Below, piece by piece: positions 23,082-32,173 of a DNA stretch of 54,359 nt. A model generated the notes under the pieces. It did no database searches. It was not told the DNA's origin and saw only the letters and a list, made by a program, of their open reading frames with translations. The stretch is taken from positions 1-54,359 of the forward strand of contig QFPJ01000017.1 of the NCBI GenBank assembly GCA_003241685.1, read 5' to 3'. Numbering within the stretch: the stretch's first letter is position 1; each line of letters starts with the position of its first letter. Source of the DNA: Sphingopyxis macrogoltabida (lineage in GTDB: Bacteria > Pseudomonadota > Alphaproteobacteria > Sphingomonadales > Sphingomonadaceae). Position numbers and translations under genes: made by a program.

Positions 23082-23615
23082 ATGAGTGTGACGACGGTTC
23101 CATTGCGCCCGGTGAGCAAGGGCGGCCTGTGGCTGATGTGGGTCGGTCTGGCGATCCTGCTCGCCGCGGGCGCCGCATTTGCGATGCAGCAGACACCGAG
23201 CATCGGGTTCGAAACGGTCAAGGCGGGCATCGGCCCCAGCCCGACCAAAGCCGATGTCGTGCTGGTGAAATATGAAGGCAAGCTGGATGACGGCACCGTC
23301 TTCGACGCCAATGAACAGGCGCCGATGCAGGTGTCGCAGGTCGTCCCGGGCTTTTCCGATGCGCTGACGCGGATGCAGAAGGGCGGCAAGTACAAGATCA
23401 GCATCCCGCCCGCGCTCGGCTATGGCGATCGCGCCGTCGGTCCGATCCCCGCGGGCAGCACGCTGCACTTCGACGTCGAACTGCTCGATTTCCGCACCGA
23501 AGCCGAAGTGCGCGCGATGCAGCAGATGATGCAGCAGCAGCAACAGATGATGCAGGGTGCACCCGGTGGGCAGCCCGGCGCTCCTGGCGCGCCAGCACCG
23601 GCGCCGCAGCCCTGA
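23082..23615 (+). CDS. FKBP-type peptidyl-prolyl isomerase, membrane-anchored
   Basis: The product is 177 aa. An N-terminal signal-anchor (residues 15-34) would place the domain in the periplasm. The FKBP core shows VLVKYEGKLDDGTVFDA, VVPGFSDALTRMQKGGKYKI, IPPALGYGDRAVG and IPAGSTLHFDVELLD, with the ligand-pocket residues conserved. A Gln/Met-rich coiled stretch (about 145-158) and a Gly/Pro/Ala tail follow. It catalyses cis/trans proline isomerisation in secreted proteins. An ATG directly after aggggaagg supports the start. A bidirectional terminator follows. Confidence 0.93.
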   Translation: MSVTTVPLRPVSKGGLWLMWVGLAILLAAGAAFAMQQTPSIGFETVKAGIGPSPTKADVVLVKYEGKLDDGTVFDANEQAPMQVSQVVPGFSDALTRMQKGGKYKISIPPALGYGDRAVGPIPAGSTLHFDVELLDFRTEAEVRAMQQMMQQQQQMMQGAPGGQPGAPGAPAPAPQP

Positions 23616-23640
23616 ACGGACCAGCCGCGTTGAAAAGATG

Positions 23641-23677
23641 AAGGCCGCTCCCGCGCCGTGCGGGGGCGGCCTTTTCC
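23641..23677. terminator. bidirectional terminator between convergent genes
   Basis: The stem aaggccgctcccgc (23641-23654) pairs with gcgggggcggcctt (23660-23673) with one G-U pair and a 5-nt loop, flanked by A- and T-rich ends. It serves the FKBP gene and the convergent AI-2E-family gene. Confidence 0.85.
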
Positions 23678-24751
23678 TTATCCGCTTTTCGCCTTTGCCG
23701 GGACCTTGTCCGCATTGCGTTCGGCCTCGCGTTCCAGCGCGACCTTGATCATCGCGACGATCGGATCGGCCAGGAACAGGCCGAGAAGGCCGAGCAGCGT
23801 GCCGAGCAGTATCTGGGCGCCCAGGACGAGCGCGGGGGCCAGGTCGACGGTCTGCTTCGCGACCATCGGCACGATGACATAGCCGTCGACCGTCTGGACG
23901 ATGAAATAGATGGCGATCGCCCACAGGCCGGTGTCGGTGCCCGCAGAAAAGCCGACCAGAACCAGCAATACGCCGGACACGATCGCGCCGATGTTCGGGA
24001 TGAAGGCAAGCAGGCCGGTCAGCAGCCCCATCAGCGCGGCCATCGGGATGCCGACGGCCAGGCAGGCGAGCCATGTCCCGATCCCTTCGACCACCATGCC
24101 GAGCAGCCGGCCCGCCATCAGGCGGCGCAGGGTAAAGCCCATGCGCGCGGTGGTGATGTAGAAATTCTCGCGGCTTTTCATCGGCAGCATCCAGGCGACG
24201 CCGCGTTCATAAAGGCGCGGGTCGATCGCGATGAAGATGCCGAGAACGACGATCATCACGACGCTGGTCAGCGCCCCGACGACCGATCCGACCGCAGCGG
24301 TGACGCGCCCGACGGTGCCGGCCAGATTGTCGGCGATCGTCTTGGCGTCGATCTGGTAATTGCCCATGCCATGGTCGCTGGCCCAATCGGCGATGCGTTC
24401 GACCTGGCCCATCACGACGGTTTGCAGCGTCGCGGCCTGATCGGCGATCTGCGACCCCGCGAACGACACCGTCCACGCGAGAAAGGCGACGAGCGAGAGG
24501 CAGACGATCAGCAAGCGCCAGCCCCGCGCGATCGGCAGAACCCGGCCGATCAGGCGCGCGCCGCCGTCGAGGATCGCGGCCACCACGATGCCCGCGATGA
24601 TCAGCATGATCGGCTGGATCAGGACGATGCACAGGCCGATCAACAGCGCCAAGCCAAGCCAGACGCCGGCGCGGAGCAATTCGGATCGGACGAGCTGGTT
24701 GCGGATATCTGTGGGGCCGGGCGCTTCGGCGTGTTGCTTGCTGTCGGCCAT
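23678..24751 (-). CDS. AI-2E family transporter
   Basis: The product is 357 aa and strongly hydrophobic, with about seven to eight membrane helices arranged as in the AI-2E/PerM family: two N-terminal pairs, a soluble region (about 90-150, SQIADQAATLQ...), then a C-terminal helical bundle. The signature GLLAFIPNIGAIVSG and the closing DGYVIVPMVAKQTVDL and LADPIVAMIKV are present. Despite the name, most members export other small solutes or ions; the substrate is unknown. The ATG at 24751 opens MADSKQHAE; upstream in-frame codons overlap the lepB end region. Confidence 0.9.
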   Translation of the reverse strand: MADSKQHAEAPGPTDIRNQLVRSELLRAGVWLGLALLIGLCIVLIQPIMLIIAGIVVAAILDGGARLIGRVLPIARGWRLLIVCLSLVAFLAWTVSFAGSQIADQAATLQTVVMGQVERIADWASDHGMGNYQIDAKTIADNLAGTVGRVTAAVGSVVGALTSVVMIVVLGIFIAIDPRLYERGVAWMLPMKSRENFYITTARMGFTLRRLMAGRLLGMVVEGIGTWLACLAVGIPMAALMGLLTGLLAFIPNIGAIVSGVLLVLVGFSAGTDTGLWAIAIYFIVQTVDGYVIVPMVAKQTVDLAPALVLGAQILLGTLLGLLGLFLADPIVAMIKVALEREAERNADKVPAKAKSG

Positions 24752-24779
24752 GCCTCGATTCCGCCCCTTATTGTCCGTG

Positions 24780-25628
24780 CTATTCTCCGGTCGCATCGCC
24801 TTGACGTTCAGGGCGTAAATTGGTTCCGGCGCGCCCGGAGCGAAGTGCGCGCAGCCAGCTGAGCGGATTATACCATGTGGCGGTGCCGTCGGTGGAAAAG
24901 CTGATGATCTCGGCCCGGCCCGCGATCGCATCGAAGGGGACGGGGCCGCCGAGTCCCTTGCGGTCCATGGACACCCGGCTGTCGGCGCTGCCGTCGCGAT
25001 TGTCGCCCATCAGGAACAGATGTCCCGCCGGCACCGTCACCGGCCCGTAATCGTCGGTGGCATAGCCCGGACCCATGTCGATCGTGTCGAAGGTCGCGCC
25101 GCCGGGCAGAGTTTCGCGCACGATCGGCACCTCCAGCACCGTGCGCCCATCCGCGCCGCGTTCGATGAAGCGGCCTAGGCTGCTGTCGGGGCCGGGCAGG
25201 TTGGCGTCGACGGGAACGGCCAGCATCGGCTGCACGGCGCGCTTCACCGCCCGGCCGTTGATGACCAGCGCGCCGCCGCGCAGTTCGATGGTGTCGCCGG
25301 GCAGGCCGATCACCCGCTTGATATAGTCGATGCGCGTCGCGGGATGTTCGAGTACGACGATGTCGCCGCGCTGCGGCAATCGCGCGAACAGGCGGCCCGC
25401 CATCTTCGGCGCCAGGTGAAAGCTGACCGAGGCATAGGACCAGCCATAGGGATATTTGCTGACGATCAGCCGGTCGCCGTTGCGCAACACCGGCATCATC
25501 GAATCGGAGGGAATGTAAAAGGGCTTGGCGACGCAGCTGTGGATGCCCAGCACCAGCAGCAGGATGACGATGATGTCGCGGATCAGCTTGCCCCAGCCGC
25601 CTTCGTCGCGGCCTTTATCCTTCGCCAT
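24780..25628 (-). CDS. lepB: signal peptidase I
   Basis: The product is 282 aa. It cleaves signal peptides from secreted proteins at the outer face of the inner membrane. One N-terminal membrane helix (about 15-32) precedes the catalytic Ser in YIPSDSMMP and the Lys in DYIKRVIGLPGD. The C-terminal box MGDNRDGSADSR is intact. Its start overlaps the acpS stop by one base (TAATG), so the pair is translationally coupled. The order pyrE-pdxJ-acpS-lepB is typical of sphingomonads. Confidence 0.96.
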   Translation of the reverse strand: MAKDKGRDEGGWGKLIRDIIVILLLVLGIHSCVAKPFYIPSDSMMPVLRNGDRLIVSKYPYGWSYASVSFHLAPKMAGRLFARLPQRGDIVVLEHPATRIDYIKRVIGLPGDTIELRGGALVINGRAVKRAVQPMLAVPVDANLPGPDSSLGRFIERGADGRTVLEVPIVRETLPGGATFDTIDMGPGYATDDYGPVTVPAGHLFLMGDNRDGSADSRVSMDRKGLGGPVPFDAIAGRAEIISFSTDGTATWYNPLSWLRALRSGRAGTNLRPERQGDATGE

Positions 25629-26032
25629 TATCGGTCCTTGATCGCTTCGATGATGACGAAGGCCTGCGCCCAGGGATGGTCGTCGGTCAGCGTCAGGTGG
25701 ATATGCGCGCTATGCCCCGCCGGGATCATCGCCGCCAGCCGTTCGGCGGCGCCGCCGGTCAGCGCCAGCGTCGGCGCGCCCGAAGGGGCATTGACGACGC
25801 CAATGTCCTTCATGAACACGCCGCGTTTGAAGCCGGTGCCGACAGCCTTGGAAAAAGCCTCTTTTGCGGCGAACCGCTTGGCATAGGTTCCGGCGCGGGT
25901 GAACGGCCGCCGCGCCGCCTTGGCGCGTTCGACGTCGGTAAAGACGCGGTTTTCGAAACGTTCACCGAAACGGTCGAGCGAAGCCTGAATCCGCTCGATA
26001 TTGCAGAGGTCGGAACCGAGGCCGATGATCAA
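25628..26032 (-). CDS. acpS: holo-[acyl-carrier-protein] synthase
   Basis: The product is 134 aa. It transfers 4'-phosphopantetheine from CoA to apo-ACP. The GLGSDLCNIERI motif with the Mg-binding Asp and the RFAAKEAFSKA motif with the second acidic ligand are present. The start is a TTG at 26032, well supported by a GGAGGA ribosome site five bases upstream and by the conserved MIIGLGSDL beginning. It lies 13 nt after pdxJ. Confidence 0.95.
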   Translation of the reverse strand: MIIGLGSDLCNIERIQASLDRFGERFENRVFTDVERAKAARRPFTRAGTYAKRFAAKEAFSKAVGTGFKRGVFMKDIGVVNAPSGAPTLALTGGAAERLAAMIPAGHSAHIHLTLTDDHPWAQAFVIIEAIKDR

Positions 26033-26045
26033 CGCGATCCTCCGG

Positions 26046-26777
26046 TCATCCCCGTGCCTCGTCCATCAGGTCGCGCATCCGGCGCACCGCGGTGTCGAGG
26101 CCGGTGAAGATCGCTTCGCCGATCAGATAATGGCCGATATTCAGTTCGGCGAGTTGCGGGATCGCCGCGACGGGCACGACATTGTCATAGGTCAGGCCGT
26201 GGCCGGCGTGCGGTTCGATGCCGTTCTTCCACGCCAGCGCCGCCGCGTCGGCGATGCGGCGGAGTTCAGCGGCGCGCTCTTCGCCCTCGACATGGGCATA
26301 GCGGCCGGTGTGAAATTCGACGACGGGGACTTTTAGACGCATCGCCGCTTCGATCTGGCGCGCGTCGGGCTCGATGAACAGGCTGACGCGGATGCCCGCA
26401 TCGTTCAGCCGCGCGACGATCGGGGCGAGCTGATTATGCTGACCCGCCGCGTCCAGCCCGCCCTCGGTCGTGCGCTCCTCGCGCTTTTCGGGGACGATGC
26501 AGGCGGCGTGCGGCGCGTGGCGCAGCGCGATGTCGACCATCTCGTCGGTCGCTGCCATCTCCAGGTTCAGCGGCAGGTCGGTCGCAGCCTGAATCCGCGC
26601 GAGGTCGGCGTCGCGGATATGGCGCCGGTCCTCGCGCAGATGCGCCGTGATGCCGTCGCCGCCAACCGCCGCGACGATTTCCGCCGCGCGCACCGGATCG
26701 GGATGATCGCCGCCGCGCGCGTTGCGGATCGTCGCGACATGATCGATATTGACGCCGAGGCGCAGGCGAGCGCGCAT
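26046..26777 (-). CDS. pdxJ: pyridoxine 5'-phosphate synthase
   Basis: The product is 243 aa. It condenses 1-deoxyxylulose 5-phosphate with 3-amino-2-oxopropyl phosphate in vitamin B6 synthesis. It begins with LGVNIDHVATIRNARGG and has GDGITAHLREDRRHI, an LNLEMAAT strand and a late GHGLTYDNV motif, all typical of the PdxJ TIM barrel. The ATG at 26777 is used, 2 nt after the pyrE stop; a TTG at 26783 is an alternative. Confidence 0.96.
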   Translation of the reverse strand: MRARLRLGVNIDHVATIRNARGGDHPDPVRAAEIVAAVGGDGITAHLREDRRHIRDADLARIQAATDLPLNLEMAATDEMVDIALRHAPHAACIVPEKREERTTEGGLDAAGQHNQLAPIVARLNDAGIRVSLFIEPDARQIEAAMRLKVPVVEFHTGRYAHVEGEERAAELRRIADAAALAWKNGIEPHAGHGLTYDNVVPVAAIPQLAELNIGHYLIGEAIFTGLDTAVRRMRDLMDEARG

Positions 26778-26779
26778 GG

Positions 26780-27367
26780 TCAAGCCGCCGCGCTCCGGCT
26801 ACCCGGTTTCACCGCCTGGGTGCCGGACAGTTCGGGCGGCAGGTCGTCCGGCGCATAGGTCGGAAAATTGATCGCCACGAGCGGGAAGAAGGGCACGCCC
26901 AGATCGACATGGCCGCCCGAGCGGTCGACCAGCGCCGCCTCCGCGATCACGTCGCCGCCTTCGGCGCGCACCGCTTCCATGGCTTCGCGCGACGACAGGC
27001 CGGTCGTGACGACGTCCTCCACCATCAATATCTTCGCGCCGGGCGCGATCGAAAAGCCGCGTCGCAGTTCGAAGGTGCCGGTGGGGCGCTCGACGAAGAT
27101 CGCGGGCTTGCCGAGCGCGCGGCCCATTTCATGGCCGATGATCACGCCGCCCATCGCGGGCGAGACGACCAGATCGATCGCTTGGCGCAGTTCGCGCGGA
27201 ATCCGGGTCGCGAGCGCAACGGCGAGCCGTCCCGCGCGATCGGTGTCCATCAGCACGCGCGCGCACTGAAGATAATATTCGCTGTGGCGGCCGGAGGAGA
27301 GCAGGAAATGTCCCTGCAGCAAGGCGTCCGCGGCGCGGAACTCGGCCAGGATATCATCGTCTGTCAT
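26780..27367 (-). CDS. pyrE: orotate phosphoribosyltransferase
   Basis: The product is 195 aa. It forms OMP from orotate and PRPP in pyrimidine synthesis. The PRPP-binding loop is ILMVEDVVTTGLS and the substrate side shows FLLSSGRHSEYYLQ and VSPAMGGVIIGHE. The ATG at 27367 (MTDDDILAEFR) is the most likely start; an earlier ATG at 27391 would add eight residues. It is the first gene of pyrE-pdxJ-acpS-lepB, and the 234-nt gap to ctaC holds divergent promoters. Confidence 0.95.
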   Translation of the reverse strand: MTDDDILAEFRAADALLQGHFLLSSGRHSEYYLQCARVLMDTDRAGRLAVALATRIPRELRQAIDLVVSPAMGGVIIGHEMGRALGKPAIFVERPTGTFELRRGFSIAPGAKILMVEDVVTTGLSSREAMEAVRAEGGDVIAEAALVDRSGGHVDLGVPFFPLVAINFPTYAPDDLPPELSGTQAVKPGSRSAAA

Positions 27368-27600
27368 GGAAAATGTCGGTCTTTTGTCCATCAGGGCGGG
27401 CGCAGGAAGCGCCCGGTTTCGCCGGCGGGAATTTGCCAGCCGCAAAATAGTGTTAGAGATGCTTGAGGCAAGCGGCAAGCGGGGTTATAGCGCCCGCGAG
27501 ATTCAGCCCGTCCGATGGCTGCCCGGGCCTATGCCCGGCGGTGGGGAAGGATGCGGATGAAACCTTATAAGAACAACAGGCAACGGGCGGCACTATCCTT

Positions 27601-28719
27601 ATGAAGAGCTTGAAAACCCCTGTAATCAAGGTGCTAATGGCGGCAGCCTTGTCGCTCGGCGCGACGGGCGCCAGCTTCGCGCAGGCCCCGGCGGCGGCAC
27701 CCGCCGAAGCGCCGGCCGCGACCGCTCCGGCGAATCCGGTTCCGGTCGCGCCGACGGCCGAGGCGCCGGTGACGGCGACGGCCAGCGAAGCCGCCGCGCC
27801 CGCGGGCGATGCGACCTATGTGCCGATGAAGCCGACGCCGGGCATCGGCCAGCCGGTCGATGCCGGGGTGGATTTTCAGCCGCAGGTCAGCCCGATCGGC
27901 GAACAGGCCTATTGGTTCAACCATGTCATCCTGCTGCCGATTATCTTCGCCACCTCGCTTCTGGTGCTCGGCCTGCTGCTGTGGGTGATCGTGCGCTACC
28001 GCGCCAAGGCCAACCCGGTGCCGTCGAAGACGACGCACAACACTTTCATCGAGATTATCTGGACGGCGATCCCCGTGCTGATCCTCGCTGTCGTCGCGGT
28101 GCCGTCGATCCGCCTGCTCGCGGCGCAATATGAACCGCCGAAGGCCGACGCGCTGACCATCAAGGTCACTGGATACCAGTGGTATTGGGGCTATGCCTAT
28201 CCCGACCAGGGCATCGGCGAATATGTGTCGAAGATGCTGACCAAGGAACAGGCCGACGCGGCGGGCGAGCCGCATCAGTTGGCCGTCGATAACCGCATGG
28301 TCGTTCCCGTCGGGCGTCAGGTGAAGCTGATCGTCACCGGCGCCGACGTGATCCACAGCTTTTCGGTTCCCGCTTTCTGGACCAAGATGGACGCCGTTCC
28401 CGGCCGCGCCAACGAAGTGACCTTCACCGCCAACAAGGTGGGCGTCTATTACGGGCAATGTTCGGAACTGTGCGGCGTCGACCATGGCTTCATGCCGATC
28501 GCGGTCGAAGTGCTGCCGGTCGATCGCTGGGAAGCATGGGTGCGCTCGAAGGGCGGCAACCCGGCGGGCGAACCGCCCGCCGCGGCCGCCACGCCCGCCG
28601 CCGTCCCGCCCGCCGCCGCGACGCCGGCTGCGGCGCCCGCCACCGAGACGGCCGCCGATGCGACCGCAGACGCCGCGCCCGCGGAGGCTCCCGCCGCCGC
28701 AGCGGCCGCCAAGAATTAA
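27601..28719 (+). CDS. ctaC: cytochrome c oxidase subunit II
   Basis: The product is 372 aa. A signal peptide and an Ala/Pro-rich stretch (about 28-65) precede two membrane helices (about 108-130 and 150-172) and the periplasmic CuA domain. The aromatic electron-entry patch is YQWYWGYAYP. The CuA ligands are the His in ADVIHSFSVP and CSELCGVDHGFM. After the domain an Ala/Pro tail of about 55 residues (318-372) replaces the cytochrome c domain of caa3 types. It accepts electrons from cytochrome c and passes them to subunit I. Confidence 0.96.
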   Translation: MKSLKTPVIKVLMAAALSLGATGASFAQAPAAAPAEAPAATAPANPVPVAPTAEAPVTATASEAAAPAGDATYVPMKPTPGIGQPVDAGVDFQPQVSPIGEQAYWFNHVILLPIIFATSLLVLGLLLWVIVRYRAKANPVPSKTTHNTFIEIIWTAIPVLILAVVAVPSIRLLAAQYEPPKADALTIKVTGYQWYWGYAYPDQGIGEYVSKMLTKEQADAAGEPHQLAVDNRMVVPVGRQVKLIVTGADVIHSFSVPAFWTKMDAVPGRANEVTFTANKVGVYYGQCSELCGVDHGFMPIAVEVLPVDRWEAWVRSKGGNPAGEPPAAAATPAAVPPAAATPAAAPATETAADATADAAPAEAPAAAAAAKN

Positions 28720-28734
28720 TAAGGGGTCCGACAG

Positions 28735-30405
28735 ATGACCGATATCGCAGCGACTGCACCCGCGCACGGCCACGGCCATGATCACGCGCATGACGACCAT
28801 GACACGCCGGGCTTTTTCGTCCGCTGGTTCATGTCAACGAACCACAAGGACATCGGCACGCTCTACCTGATCTTCGCGATCATCGCGGGGATCGTGGGCG
28901 GCGTGCTGTCGGGCATGATGCGGCTCGAACTCGCGCATCCGGGCATTCAGTATCTGACCGGATGGGCGCAATTCTTCGATCCTGCCGCCGGAGAGGTGCA
29001 GGGCAAGCATTTCTGGAACGTGATGATCACGGCGCACGGCCTGATCATGGTGTTCTTCATGGTCATGCCCGCGATGATCGGCGGCTTCGGCAACTGGTTC
29101 GTGCCGCTGATGATCGGCGCGCCCGACATGGCCTTCCCGCGCATGAACAACGTTTCCTTCTGGCTGACGTCGGTGGCGTTCGTCCTGCTCGTCGGTTCGA
29201 TGTTCGTGCCGGGGGGCAGCGGTCTGGGCGCCGGCACCGGCTGGACGGTCTATGCGCCGCTGTCGACCACCGGCTCGGCCGGGCCCGCGGTCGACATGGC
29301 GATCTTCTCGCTCCACCTGGCGGGCGCGGCGTCGATCCTGGGGGCGATCAACTTCATCACCACCATCTTCAACATGCGCGCGCCGGGCATGACCCTGCAC
29401 AAGATGCCGCTGTTCGTGTGGTCGGTGCTGGTAACGGCTTTCCTGCTGCTGCTCGCGCTGCCGGTTCTGGCCGCCGCGATCACCATGCTGCTGACCGACC
29501 GCAACTTCGGCACGACCTTCTATGATGCAACGGGCGGCGGCGATCCGGTGCTTTACCAGCATCTGTTCTGGTTCTTCGGTCACCCCGAAGTGTATATCAT
29601 GATCCTGCCGGGCTTCGGCATCGTCAGCCAGATCATCTCGACCTTCAGCCGCAAGCCGGTGTTTGGCTATCTTGGCATGGCCTATGCCATGGTCGCGATC
29701 GGCGTCGTCGGCTTCATCGTGTGGGCGCACCACATGTTCACGGTCGGGATGAGTGTGAACCTCAAGATGTATTTCACCGCCGCGACGATGGTCATCGCCG
29801 TTCCGACGGGGATCAAGATCTTCAGCTGGATCGCGACCATGTGGGGCGGTTCGATGAGCTTCAAGACCCCGATGGTATGGTCGCTGGGCTTCATCTTCAT
29901 GTTCACCGTGGGCGGCGTCACCGGCGTCGTGCTGGCGAACGGCGGCGTCGACCAGAATCTGCACGACACCTATTACGTCGTCGCGCACTTCCACTATGTG
30001 CTGTCGCTGGGCGCGGTCTTCTCGCTCTTCGCCGGCTTCTACTACTGGTTCCCAAAAATGTCGGGCCGGATGTACAGCGAAGTGCTGGGCCAGCTCCATT
30101 TCTGGATCTTTTTCATCGGCGTGAACGTCCTGTTCTTCCCCCAGCATTTCCTGGGCCAGCAGGGCATGCCGCGCCGTTATCCGGACTATGCCGACGCCTT
30201 TGCTTTCTGGCACCTGATCTCGTCCTATGGCTATGTCATCATGGGCGTGGGCGTGCTGATCTTCTTCGTGAACATCGCCTGGTCGCTGGTCGCGGGCAAG
30301 AAAGCCGCCGACAATCCGTGGGGCGAGGGTGCGACGACGCTGGAATGGACATTGTCCAGCCCGCCGCCGTATCACCAGTTCAACGACCTGCCGCGTATCG
30401 CCTGA
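28735..30405 (+). CDS. ctaD: cytochrome c oxidase subunit I
   Basis: The product is 556 aa with about 12 membrane helices. Heme a and a3/CuB ligands are visible: His in MITAHGLIM, His and Tyr in FFGHPEVYIMILPGFG (cross-linked pair), the HH pair in VWAHHMFTVGM, and the two His in VAHFHYVLSLGAVF. The GHPEVY sequence and a gluless but Tyr/Lys-containing channel pattern are those of aa3-type A oxidases. The N-terminus has a His/Asp-rich tract (about 8-22). It starts 15 nt after ctaC. Confidence 0.97.
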   Translation: MTDIAATAPAHGHGHDHAHDDHDTPGFFVRWFMSTNHKDIGTLYLIFAIIAGIVGGVLSGMMRLELAHPGIQYLTGWAQFFDPAAGEVQGKHFWNVMITAHGLIMVFFMVMPAMIGGFGNWFVPLMIGAPDMAFPRMNNVSFWLTSVAFVLLVGSMFVPGGSGLGAGTGWTVYAPLSTTGSAGPAVDMAIFSLHLAGAASILGAINFITTIFNMRAPGMTLHKMPLFVWSVLVTAFLLLLALPVLAAAITMLLTDRNFGTTFYDATGGGDPVLYQHLFWFFGHPEVYIMILPGFGIVSQIISTFSRKPVFGYLGMAYAMVAIGVVGFIVWAHHMFTVGMSVNLKMYFTAATMVIAVPTGIKIFSWIATMWGGSMSFKTPMVWSLGFIFMFTVGGVTGVVLANGGVDQNLHDTYYVVAHFHYVLSLGAVFSLFAGFYYWFPKMSGRMYSEVLGQLHFWIFFIGVNVLFFPQHFLGQQGMPRRYPDYADAFAFWHLISSYGYVIMGVGVLIFFVNIAWSLVAGKKAADNPWGEGATTLEWTLSSPPPYHQFNDLPRIA

Positions 30406-30412
30406 CGCGCCG

Positions 30413-30441
30413 CGCCCCCTGCTGACAAGCGGCAGGGGGCG
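30413..30441 (+). other. GC-rich hairpin between ctaD and ctaB
   Basis: The arms cgccccctgc (30413-30422) and gcagggggcg (30432-30441) are perfect complements with a 9-nt loop. No T-run follows, so it probably protects the upstream mRNA or partly attenuates reading into ctaB. Confidence 0.6.
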
Positions 30442-30464
30442 TCGCCGTCCGGCCGGAGGACAAA

Positions 30465-31376
30465 GTGGCGCAGAGCCTGACCCATGGCGAAATGACGCTT
30501 CCCGCGGATTGGCGCGACCTGTTCGCGCTGACCAAGCCGCGCGTCATGTCGCTGGTCGTGTTCACCGCGCTGTGCGGTCTGCTCGCGGCGCCGGGCAGCG
30601 TCCATCCGGTCCTCGCCTTTTCCTCCATCCTGGCCATCGCGCTGGGAGCGGGGGCATCGGGCGCGCTCAACCAATGGTATGAGGCGGGGCTGGACGCAAA
30701 GATGAAGCGGACCGCCGGCCGACCGCTGCCCGCCGGGCGGCTCGACCGCCAGACGGCGCTGCATTTCGGGGTCGGCCTTGCCGCCTTTTCGGTGTTCCTG
30801 ATGCTGTTCGCATCGAACTGGCAGGCGGCGCTGCTGCTGACGGCATCGATCCTGTTCTACGTCTTTGTCTACACCATGTGGCTGAAACCGCGGACGCCGC
30901 AGAATATCGTCATCGGCGGGGCGGCGGGCGCCTTTCCGCCGCTGATCGGCTGGGTCGCCGCGACCGGCGGCATCGCGCCGCTTCCCGTGCTGCTGTTCCT
31001 GCTGATCTTTCTGTGGACGCCGCCGCATTTCTGGGCGCTCGCGCTGTTCGTGCGCTCCGACTATGCCGCCGCGGGCATTCCGATGATGCCCGTCGTCGCC
31101 GGCGAAAAGGCGACGCGGCGCCAGATTCTTGTCTATGCCCTGATCATGGCGGCGGCGGCGATCGCGCCCTGGCCGCTTGGCTACACCGGCGCGCTCTATG
31201 GCTGGACCGCCGTCATCCTGTCGGCGCTGTTCGTGATCCTGTCGGTGCAAGTCGGTACGCGCGCGACGCGGGAGGACGATCAGATGCAGCCCGAAAAGCG
31301 CCTGTTCGCCTTTTCGATCGCCTATCTTTTCATTCTGTTCGGCGCGGTGGTCGCCGACCATTGGTGGCCGCTATGA
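30465..31376 (+). CDS. ctaB: heme O synthase (protoheme IX farnesyltransferase)
   Basis: The product is 303 aa from a GTG start after a ggagga site. It farnesylates heme B to heme O, the precursor of heme A for subunit I. Motifs are LTKPRVMSLVVFTA, NQWYEAGLDAKMKRTAGRPLP (prenyl diphosphate/Mg site) and LIFLWTPPHFWALAL, and about eight to nine membrane helices are present. The stop overlaps the start of the next small gene (ATGA). Confidence 0.96.
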   Translation: MAQSLTHGEMTLPADWRDLFALTKPRVMSLVVFTALCGLLAAPGSVHPVLAFSSILAIALGAGASGALNQWYEAGLDAKMKRTAGRPLPAGRLDRQTALHFGVGLAAFSVFLMLFASNWQAALLLTASILFYVFVYTMWLKPRTPQNIVIGGAAGAFPPLIGWVAATGGIAPLPVLLFLLIFLWTPPHFWALALFVRSDYAAAGIPMMPVVAGEKATRRQILVYALIMAAAAIAPWPLGYTGALYGWTAVILSALFVILSVQVGTRATREDDQMQPEKRLFAFSIAYLFILFGAVVADHWWPL

Positions 31377-31537
31377 CCGACGACAATATCCCCGATCCGG
31401 CAGGGCAGGAGCCGTTCGACGAAGCCGAATATCGCCGCCGCCAGCGCAGCCGCGCCAATTTGATGGCGTGGATATTGGGCGGGCTCGCGGTGCTGTTCTT
31501 CCTGATCACCATCGCCAAGATGCAGGTTTTCCAGTGA
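31373..31537 (+). CDS. small single-helix membrane protein of the oxidase operon
   Basis: The product is 54 aa. An acidic, polar N-terminus (about 1-28) is followed by one membrane helix, AWILGGLAVLFFLITIA, and a short tail. The start overlaps the ctaB stop by 4 nt and the stop overlaps the ctaG start. A protein of this size sits between ctaB and ctaG in many alphaproteobacteria (often annotated as a CoxF-like or hypothetical assembly protein). Its function is not known here; a role in oxidase assembly is inferred from context. Confidence 0.85.
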   Translation: MTDDNIPDPAGQEPFDEAEYRRRQRSRANLMAWILGGLAVLFFLITIAKMQVFQ

Positions 31538-32094
31538 GGCTGGCGCTGTCGGCCAATGCCCGGACGGCCAGCCTGGCGGGGCTGCTCGCGGTTGCCATGG
31601 TCGGCCTGGGCTTCGCCGCGGTGCCGCTTTACAATCTGTTCTGCCGCGTCACCGGCTTCGGGGGCACGACCCAGCGGGTGGACGCCGGAACGGCGGCGGC
31701 CGAACCGATGGTGCTCACCCAGACCATGTCGGTGCGCTTCGACGCCAATGTGTCGCCCAAGCTGCCGTGGAGCTTTCGGCCCGAACATCCGCGCGACACC
31801 GTCAGCATCGGCGCGCGCGACATGGCGATCTATATCGCCGAAAATCATTCGAGCAGCCCGATCACCGGCACCGCCAGCTTCAATGTGACGCCGGTACAGG
31901 CGGGCAAATATTTCACCAAGATCCAGTGCTTCTGTTTCACCGAACAGCGTCTGGAACCGGGTCAGCAGATGCGGATGCCGGTGCTGTTCTTCGTCGATCC
32001 CAAGATCCTCGACGATCCCGACGCGCGCGACGTGCAGGAAATCACCCTCAGCTATACCTTCTACCCTGTGGACGAGGGCAAAAAGGCGAGCTAA
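31534..32094 (+). CDS. ctaG: cytochrome c oxidase assembly copper chaperone (Cox11)
   Basis: The product is 186 aa from a GTG start. One membrane helix (about 11-32) anchors a periplasmic Cox11 domain. The copper-binding motif IQCFCFTEQ is intact, and the NLFCRVTGFGG segment carries a further Cys. It delivers copper to the CuB site of subunit I. A run of overlapping codons ties it to the two genes upstream; ctaE follows after 79 nt. Confidence 0.96.
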   Translation: MRLALSANARTASLAGLLAVAMVGLGFAAVPLYNLFCRVTGFGGTTQRVDAGTAAAEPMVLTQTMSVRFDANVSPKLPWSFRPEHPRDTVSIGARDMAIYIAENHSSSPITGTASFNVTPVQAGKYFTKIQCFCFTEQRLEPGQQMRMPVLFFVDPKILDDPDARDVQEITLSYTFYPVDEGKKAS

Positions 32095-32173
32095 GGCCGC
32101 GATCAAAGAATCTTAATCGAGACCGGCAAGCGATGGGGAATCGTGAAGCCGGGGCAAAAACGGGAACTGTGAC

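Noticed and set aside
27634..28800. A 388-codon minus-strand frame opposite ctaC
   Set aside because: It mirrors the CuA-containing subunit II gene; the reading is Arg/Gly-rich and matches nothing.
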